Of a stretch of DNA of 64,000 nt, positions 59,563 to 64,000 are shown one piece after another; the first letter of the stretch is position 1, and every line of letters starts with the position of its first letter. Origin of the DNA: JARIHD01 sp041743655 (lineage in GTDB: Bacteria; Patescibacteriota; Saccharimonadia; Saccharimonadales; UBA4665). Both the position numbers and the translations under genes were made by a program. Below the pieces are notes generated by a model. That model saw only the letters and a list, made by a program, of their open reading frames with translations, had not been told where the DNA came from and did no database searches. The stretch lies in contig JBGTMJ010000018.1 of the NCBI GenBank assembly GCA_041743655.1, positions 17,422-81,421 of the forward strand. The letters run 5' to 3'.

Positions 59563-61941
59563 CTACATTCCTGGCGGCTTGCCACCGCCACGACGCATCT
59601 CTTCAATAATTTGTGCACGACGTCTCTGCTCTTGCGTATATTGAGCTTCTTCTTTTGGAGAAGTAGGTCGGCTGCCGCCCGGGTACATGTGTTTGGCGTA
59701 CCGATCCTCTGCTCTTTTAGCTGCAACGGGCATTTTCTTAAGCGTCTGTTGTAGGGCTTGCTGCTGTATGTCACTTATATAGGTGTTATGTTGTGCAGCG
59801 ACCGCTCTTTCCAAAAGGCCTTCCACAAACTCTTTTTTCACGGGCTGGCCATTGCCGTCCAGCACGCGTCCACTCTTACCGATGACATTACCCGCACTGT
59901 CTGAAGCTATATCGGCATATAAATTACCTTTCTCATCTCTTCTATCGACTAGACTTACATCGTTTAATAGGTTGGTCATATCATCTACGATACCTTCAAT
60001 ACCATTGGCTTTGGCCTGGCCGAGCTTGCTTATATCCATTTCTCTCAGGTAGTCAATCTTGTTGTCTCTACCAAGATCCATGCGACCATTCTGGCGCAAA
60101 CGGTATTGCACGTCACCAGACAAGGTACCTCTTAAGGCTTGATTGCCACCAGCAACGCTAGCATATATTAGATCCATATCATCACGCCCTGCTTGGCCAC
60201 CAGCGGATACTTTATTGAAGTCCCCAAGCGCATAGGCCGCAGCCGCAGCCGATCTGTTGTTAAGGCCAATAGCTGCTGCAGTTGTGGATGCCTCATCCAT
60301 TTTTGTGTAGTTTATGCTTCCATCAGCGTTTTTGAACATTGACATTTTTTCCATTTTGGCGCGGTCATTCCCAACTGCGAGCGCTGCCATGACATGACCG
60401 TCTTGCCTAAACTTGTTGAAAGGGACGTTTTCCTTTGCAAAATCCTCGGAAGTAGTCAGATTATAGCCGGCTAAGACATCATCACGGTAGCCCTTGTTCG
60501 TAAGAAATGACGTTTTGTTTCTTGCTTGTCCGAAGATACCTGCTGTTCTAGTCGCACTATTAAAGCCTTTCGATAATGCATTACTACCTGCATAACGCTC
60601 GCCTCGCTTTGTTCGATCCCAGGCTGCGGCCGCGCTGGCAGTGCGGGCGTTCCTGAGCCTGTCAAAGATTCCCTTGTCACGGTCGTTAGCCATACCGCTT
60701 ACTGTTGCTATAAGGCCGCCAGTTAGCTGGAAGGCCATAGTCATTAAGAAATAAGGGGCAATATAGGCAAAAATGGCGAGAATGCTATCGAATATGGTGG
60801 GGTTCTCCCGAAATGTTATGGCTGCAAACACCCTTCCCATCGCAATCATGCCGGAAATGATCGGAAATACTATTAGCACTGATATAAGTGCCCCCTTCCA
60901 TATAGCCCAGACTTTTTGAGTGTTGGGCAAGATGTAACAAGCTATGGCAAGCGGAGCAATTATTATAAGAAATATTAAGATTAGCTCTCGGACAACAAAA
61001 ATCAACAAGGCTACCAAGGCACCAAGCAGTGCGGTAATTATTGTTAAAAAGACACCAAAGATTCCTAACCCGCCCACAAAAGCAATGCCGCCCACAAGCA
61101 GCGTCGCAAAAACAGAATTAAGGAAGTCACCGCTGCCAGGGTCATAGGTAAAATTATCAATGAAAGGCGTAGATATCAGTGCCCTAATGCCATTCCCTGC
61201 GTCGTTGCTCAAGGTGACCAACAATTCCATGACATTCCACGATAAGGTAATAAATATAGCGGCGAACAGGAGGCGTGGCAGTGTTTTGCGTACCGCATAA
61301 GCACTCATCATCTCCATGCCTGCGGCTTGGGACACGACAATCACTAACGCTGCCACCACTATCAGTCCCAAGGCCAAGTATCGAAAAGAGTTCCATGCCA
61401 GGTGATAGGATGTGCCTGGCTCTTTCCCCTTGTCATTTTCTATTCTATCGTCAAATATCTTATCAGTAGATATCGTCAATCGATCGTTAATGAAGCTTTC
61501 GATAAAATTCACTGTGCCCAGAACACCGCTAAATAGAGGGCAACCGATCCAACCTAGACCACTTCCTGCCGCAAGTTCATAACACTTGTCTTCGGCAGTG
61601 GCGTCTAGATTTCCTTCGGCGGCCTTCTTTGCACCCTCGGCTGTTGTGGTATCGCTAACATCTGATGGATTAACTCCATTCTCAACTCTAGGTGCTGGAG
61701 TGCCAAGTGACGACCCAGTATTTGGTATACAATTTCTATTTTCGTCGAAATTACCGGCCGGGACGCTTGCCGTACTACAAGGCTCAGCGTTGGCTGTGTC
61801 TGGGAGCGCCAGCGGCATCACTCCTATAATAAAAAATATGGCCAATAGCACTGACAAAACAGGCCGATGATCTATGGCCTTAACTATTGCAGACGATTTT
61901 GCCCACGCAATGACATGCCCAGCGTATTCTTTAATTATCAT
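59563..61941 (-). CDS. T4SS polytopic channel protein TrbL/VirB6-like
   Basis: 792 residues. A signal peptide-like segment (VLLAIFFIIGVMPLALPDTA) is followed by a Cys-containing outer region (GSGLGWIGCPLFSGVLGTVN). About seven membrane helices lie between residues 205 and 430 (YLALGLIVVAALVIVVSQAA; LLFAAIFITLSWNVMELLVT; VGGLGIFGVFLTIITALLGA; LILIFLIIIAPLAIACYILP; GALISVLIVFPIISGMIAMG; FAYIAPYFLMTMAFQLTGGL). A hydrophilic, Ala-rich C-terminal half follows (AAWDRTKRGERYAGSNALSK, NNRSAAAAAYALGDFNKV). The order and the multi-helix core match TrbL/VirB6, the inner-membrane channel part. It is the first gene of the minus-strand T4SS group and is divergent from the pilin-like array. Confidence 0.88.
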   Translation of the reverse strand: MIIKEYAGHVIAWAKSSAIVKAIDHRPVLSVLLAIFFIIGVMPLALPDTANAEPCSTASVPAGNFDENRNCIPNTGSSLGTPAPRVENGVNPSDVSDTTTAEGAKKAAEGNLDATAEDKCYELAAGSGLGWIGCPLFSGVLGTVNFIESFINDRLTISTDKIFDDRIENDKGKEPGTSYHLAWNSFRYLALGLIVVAALVIVVSQAAGMEMMSAYAVRKTLPRLLFAAIFITLSWNVMELLVTLSNDAGNGIRALISTPFIDNFTYDPGSGDFLNSVFATLLVGGIAFVGGLGIFGVFLTIITALLGALVALLIFVVRELILIFLIIIAPLAIACYILPNTQKVWAIWKGALISVLIVFPIISGMIAMGRVFAAITFRENPTIFDSILAIFAYIAPYFLMTMAFQLTGGLIATVSGMANDRDKGIFDRLRNARTASAAAAWDRTKRGERYAGSNALSKGFNSATRTAGIFGQARNKTSFLTNKGYRDDVLAGYNLTTSEDFAKENVPFNKFRQDGHVMAALAVGNDRAKMEKMSMFKNADGSINYTKMDEASTTAAAIGLNNRSAAAAAYALGDFNKVSAGGQAGRDDMDLIYASVAGGNQALRGTLSGDVQYRLRQNGRMDLGRDNKIDYLREMDISKLGQAKANGIEGIVDDMTNLLNDVSLVDRRDEKGNLYADIASDSAGNVIGKSGRVLDGNGQPVKKEFVEGLLERAVAAQHNTYISDIQQQALQQTLKKMPVAAKRAEDRYAKHMYPGGSRPTSPKEEAQYTQEQRRRAQIIEEMRRGGGKPPGM

Positions 61942-62084
61942 CGGCCTAGTCCTAAGAATCCTAAGAAAAAGTATACTAGGTATAGTAACAAAATTACTGG
62001 AACAAGAACAGCTGTACTTCTAGAGAATGCGGCAAAAATCGTTAAAGGCTTAGATTTTTAAGCTATACTTGTCTAGAGTGGGTC

Positions 62085-62114
62085 TGTAACTTATATTAAG
62101 CTAAAGGTTTTATA
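62085..62114 (+). promoter_or_regulatory. leader motif shared with the second pilin-like gene (copy 1)
   Basis: TGTAAC at 62085-62090 followed by TTAAGCTAAAGGTTTTATA (62096-62114) just before ATG 62121. The same arrangement recurs at 62720-62748 before ATG 62752, differing by small indels. It contains AAAGG, a weak ribosome binding site, and a TATATT hexamer (62092-62097). Shared regulation or duplication of gene plus leader is likely. Confidence 0.5.
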
Positions 62115-62120
62115 GTAACT

Positions 62121-62606
62121 ATGCTTGAAACAATAAGGCGTCTACCGCAAACTGTCGTAATCAGTATCGGCTTAGTGCTTAGTATTGTCGGATATGGATT
62201 AGCGTATACTCCCTTAGCTGTAGCTGCTGAAGCAGAAAATAAGCCTGGCTCAGTGGCTCTTTGTGCAAAAGATCAAGCTTCGACCGCTGAAAAACCGTGT
62301 TATTGTACTCCAACCCAAGACGGCACTAAAGACAAGCCTTGTATTACCTGCGATTCTAAAAAGGTGGATTGTAGTGGTCTGATCACAAAATATGTTAATC
62401 CGCTGGTCAGGCTGTTGAGTGCATTGGTAGGTATCATCGTAGTAATATCAGGTATTGTTGCGGGTATTCAATATGCGTCGTCCAGGGATGAATCGGCAAA
62501 AGTTACCGCCGCAAAAAAACGTATTTACAATACTGTTCTTTCGTTGCTTGCCTATCTGTTCCTGCTTGCCTTTTTGCAATGGCTGTTGCCTGGAGGGCTC
62601 ATTTAG
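62121..62606 (+). CDS. T4SS pilin-like protein, copy 1
   Basis: 161 residues. N-terminal signal peptide or helix (VVISIGLVLSIVGYGLAYTP), a short outer loop with six cysteines (LCAK, KPCYCTP, PCITCDSKKVDCSG), then two membrane helices (LVRLLSALVGIIVVISGIVA; NTVLSLLAYLFLLAFLQWLL) joined by a short polar turn GIQYASSRDESAKVTAAKKR. The two-helix end with the Y-S-S/H-G-like turn and the following AK..I segment matches the T4SS pilin-like family common in CPR bacteria, related in layout to VirB2/TrbC. The six cysteines could be oxidised by the DsbA-like enzyme at 4610. Confidence 0.83.
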   Translation: MLETIRRLPQTVVISIGLVLSIVGYGLAYTPLAVAAEAENKPGSVALCAKDQASTAEKPCYCTPTQDGTKDKPCITCDSKKVDCSGLITKYVNPLVRLLSALVGIIVVISGIVAGIQYASSRDESAKVTAAKKRIYNTVLSLLAYLFLLAFLQWLLPGGLI

Positions 62607-62719
62607 GATATGTGGAATGGGACGATTCAATTGATGGCTACACAATATGCTAGACTACAATGCTCCTAGGAGAGGTTGAGACTGCTTGAGCCGCAAGCTG
62701 TACATGTATGTGGGGAATG

Positions 62720-62748
62720 TGTAACATGTATTTAAGCTAAGGTTTATA
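62720..62748 (+). promoter_or_regulatory. leader motif shared with the first pilin-like gene (copy 2)
   Basis: TGTAAC at 62720-62725 and TTAAGCTAAGGTTTATA at 62732-62748, ending 3 nt before ATG 62752. Compared with copy 1, one A and one T are missing. See 62085-62114. Confidence 0.5.
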
Positions 62749-62751
62749 TAC

Positions 62752-63435
62752 ATGCTCTCAATACTAAAACGTATCTCCAGATGTCCCGCAGGCTATGTTG
62801 CTGTAGCACAAAGAGTTTTATTAGTTGCAGTTGCAGTTGCAGGTTTGAACGCTATTATTTTAGTTTCGCGTGCCCCTACAGCTCAAGCAGCCTGTAACCC
62901 TGCTATTCAAAGCTGCCCGAATCAATCTACCCAAACATCAACTTGTCCTCCCAATACGAGCTGTCAGAATCCTGCTACCCAGACTCAAACTCAGGCAACG
63001 AACTGTCCACCAAATACTAGTTGTCAGAATCCATCCATTCAAACATCCAGCCCGCCAACAGCGTGTTCCGTAGGAAGTTTCTTTGGTATCCCTCCTTGGT
63101 ATAAGTATCTTGCCACCGCGCAACCTCCACTTATGGTGTTTAATACGACGATCAATGCTTGCGCGCTTGATCGGGATAAGGTTAATGAGCCCAGTCATTG
63201 GGTTCAGGTTATACTGCTTGTAGCCCTTGCTGCTCTTGATATAGCGCTGCGTATTGCAGGCTTCGTAGCGGTAGCCTTTGTTTTCTATGGGGGTGTGCGC
63301 TACGTTACGAGCCATGGTGAGCCCGAGAAGACCAAAGAAGCACAAGAGTCTATTATTAACGCTATAATTGGTTTGGCGATTGCTTTAGTTGCAACCGCGG
63401 CGGTAGCCTTTATAGCGAATCGTATAGGACAATAA
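62752..63435 (+). CDS. T4SS pilin-like protein, copy 2, with a Cys repeat
   Basis: 227 residues. A signal peptide (VLLVAVAVAGLNAIILVSRA) ends near APTAQAAC. The outer region carries a short repeat: CPPNTSCQNPATQTQT and CPPNTSCQNPSIQTSS, preceded by related CNPAIQSCPNQSTQTST, so eight regularly placed cysteines, most in pairs. After a loop come two membrane helices (VILLVALAALDIALRIAGFV; IINAIIGLAIALVATAAVAF) joined by FYGGVRYVTSHGEPEKTKEA, the pilin-like turn. It is related to the other pilin-like genes here but has the extra Cys/Gln/Thr-rich repeat, perhaps a disulfide-rich surface tip (inference). Confidence 0.82.
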   Translation: MLSILKRISRCPAGYVAVAQRVLLVAVAVAGLNAIILVSRAPTAQAACNPAIQSCPNQSTQTSTCPPNTSCQNPATQTQTQATNCPPNTSCQNPSIQTSSPPTACSVGSFFGIPPWYKYLATAQPPLMVFNTTINACALDRDKVNEPSHWVQVILLVALAALDIALRIAGFVAVAFVFYGGVRYVTSHGEPEKTKEAQESIINAIIGLAIALVATAAVAFIANRIGQ

Positions 63436-63438
63436 AAT

Positions 63439-63750
63439 ATGCTAAATATAAAAGAAAAAGTTCTGGATATGGTGACAGTTATCGGGCTTATACCAGTTGA
63501 TACTAGTCCTCTGCCAGATACAGAAGCTGGTCCGAGTGCAATCCAAAGAGGATTATCAACAACTTTTCTCATCCTGGGAGCAGCTTCTGTGTTTGTCATT
63601 ACGCTCGCTGGCCTGAGGTATGTTGTCTCGCATGGCGACCCCAAAGTAATAGCCCAATCAAAGAATGCTATTTTGTATGCGGTAGTTGGCCTGATAGTTT
63701 CGGCACTGTCGTTTGCGATTGTTAACTTTGTGATAGGGAATCTGTCGTAA
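63439..63750 (+). CDS. T4SS pilin-like protein, copy 3, short form
   Basis: 103 residues. Two membrane helices (LSTTFLILGAASVFVITLAG; AILYAVVGLIVSALSFAIVN) joined by LRYVVSHGDPKVIAQSKN, nearly the same turn as copy 2 (YVTSHGEPEKTKEAQES). A classical signal peptide is missing; the N-terminal 35 residues are only moderately hydrophobic and have no cysteine. It begins 3 nt after copy 2, so they are cotranscribed. The small size and two-helix design are closest to a VirB2-type pilin. Confidence 0.82.
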   Translation: MLNIKEKVLDMVTVIGLIPVDTSPLPDTEAGPSAIQRGLSTTFLILGAASVFVITLAGLRYVVSHGDPKVIAQSKNAILYAVVGLIVSALSFAIVNFVIGNLS

Positions 63751-63755
63751 GTCTT

Positions 63756-64000
63756 ATGAAATATCTAAAACTATTGTTTGTGTCGCTGGTTGTGACTTCA
63801 TGCGCGACCTTTGTCTTCCCTGCCTTCGGTGCTGCTACAGATGTGCTCGAACCTGCGTGTACGGCAACGGGCGCGCCACGGGATTCAGTCGCCTGTCAAC
63901 AGACTGGCGCTGACCCATTGACTGGCCCCAACGGCATAATTACTAAAGCTACCCAGCTTATCGCTTTAGTGACTGGTATCGCGGCGGTTATTACCATTAT
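63756..64000 (+). CDS. T4SS pilin-like protein, copy 4 (3' end outside window)
   Basis: The frame opens at ATG 63756, 5 nt after copy 3, and is open to the window end (81 residues visible). A signal peptide (LLFVSLVVTSCATFVFPAFG) is followed by a short region with two Cys (EPACTATGAP, SVACQQTGADP) and the start of a first membrane helix (ATQLIALVTGIAAVITII). The layout matches copies 1 to 3. It shows that the array continues beyond this window. Confidence 0.78.
   Translation, partial: MKYLKLLFVSLVVTSCATFVFPAFGAATDVLEPACTATGAPRDSVACQQTGADPLTGPNGIITKATQLIALVTGIAAVITI

Noticed and set aside
62642..62751. Palindromes CTCCTAGGAG and repeated ACATGTA before the second pilin-like gene
   Set aside because: Short and common by chance; not flanked by any promoter or mobile-element signature beyond the leader motif already listed.
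1..64000. Recoded TGA (glycine), as in SR1/Gracilibacteria
   Set aside because: TGA ends rfbD at the coupled junction 17157-17159 and the GT4 gene at 43728-43730; no in-frame TGA occurs in the conserved genes.

Overview
The window looks like a chromosomal segment of a Patescibacteria/CPR bacterium, most probably Candidatus Saccharibacteria (TM7). The evidence is a compact gene layout, many very short or overlapping gene junctions, an archaeal-type aspartyl-tRNA synthetase, a PrgI/VirB4/TrbL type IV secretion (T4SS) operon with CPR-style pilin-like genes, and TGA used as an ordinary stop (for example at the ends of rfbD and of the glycosyltransferase gene ending at 43730), which argues against the recoded SR1/Gracilibacteria lineages. 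This placement is inference from gene content; no search was run.

Layout. 1-6200: a minus-strand housekeeping/envelope group (membrane-anchored carboxypeptidase-regulatory-like protein cut by the window edge, a bitopic membrane protein, aspS, a DUF21/CBS membrane protein), a plus-strand DsbA-like thiol oxidoreductase, and a LexA-like DNA-binding protein without a protease domain. 6200-43730: a roughly 37 kb surface-glycan island. It holds an O-antigen-ligase-like protein, an undecaprenyl-phosphate sugar transferase, glmS, manC, manB, rfbBCDA (dTDP-L-rhamnose), ugd + uxs (UDP-glucuronate to UDP-xylose), two GtrA proteins, many GT2/GT4 glycosyltransferases, two GT-C-like polytopic proteins, sugar isomerase-like TIM barrels, a Wzm/Wzt ABC exporter, a WsaF-like glycosyltransferase, a GT2-GT4 fusion, and a 943-residue secreted protein made of a lysozyme-like domain plus about twelve degenerate 55-residue repeats. 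Two decayed genes lie inside the island (21390-21994 and 25172-25348).

43798-50588: the replication origin. The divergent rpmH-rnpA-yidC-jag and dnaA-dnaN-recF operons flank DnaA-box clusters on both sides of dnaA, and a RelBE-like toxin-antitoxin pair sits in reverse orientation between dnaN and recF. 50618-64000: a T4SS locus. On the minus strand, in transcription order, are TrbL/VirB6-like, PrgI-like, a VirB4 N-terminal-domain protein, the VirB4 ATPase, a 906-residue membrane protein, a lysozyme-like + NlpC/P60 cell-wall hydrolase and a PEGA-like protein. Divergent on the plus strand is an array of at least four small pilin-like two-helix proteins, the last cut by the window end.

Functionally the genes fit a cell that builds and exports a rhamnose/mannose/xylose-containing surface polysaccharide and carries a conjugation-like secretion machine with its own peptidoglycan hydrolase, consistent with an episymbiotic lifestyle (inference). 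Several genes without a Shine-Dalgarno sequence have a -10-like hexamer ending only 7-9 nt before the start codon, which suggests leaderless mRNAs. No tRNA, rRNA, insertion sequence or CRISPR array was recognised.
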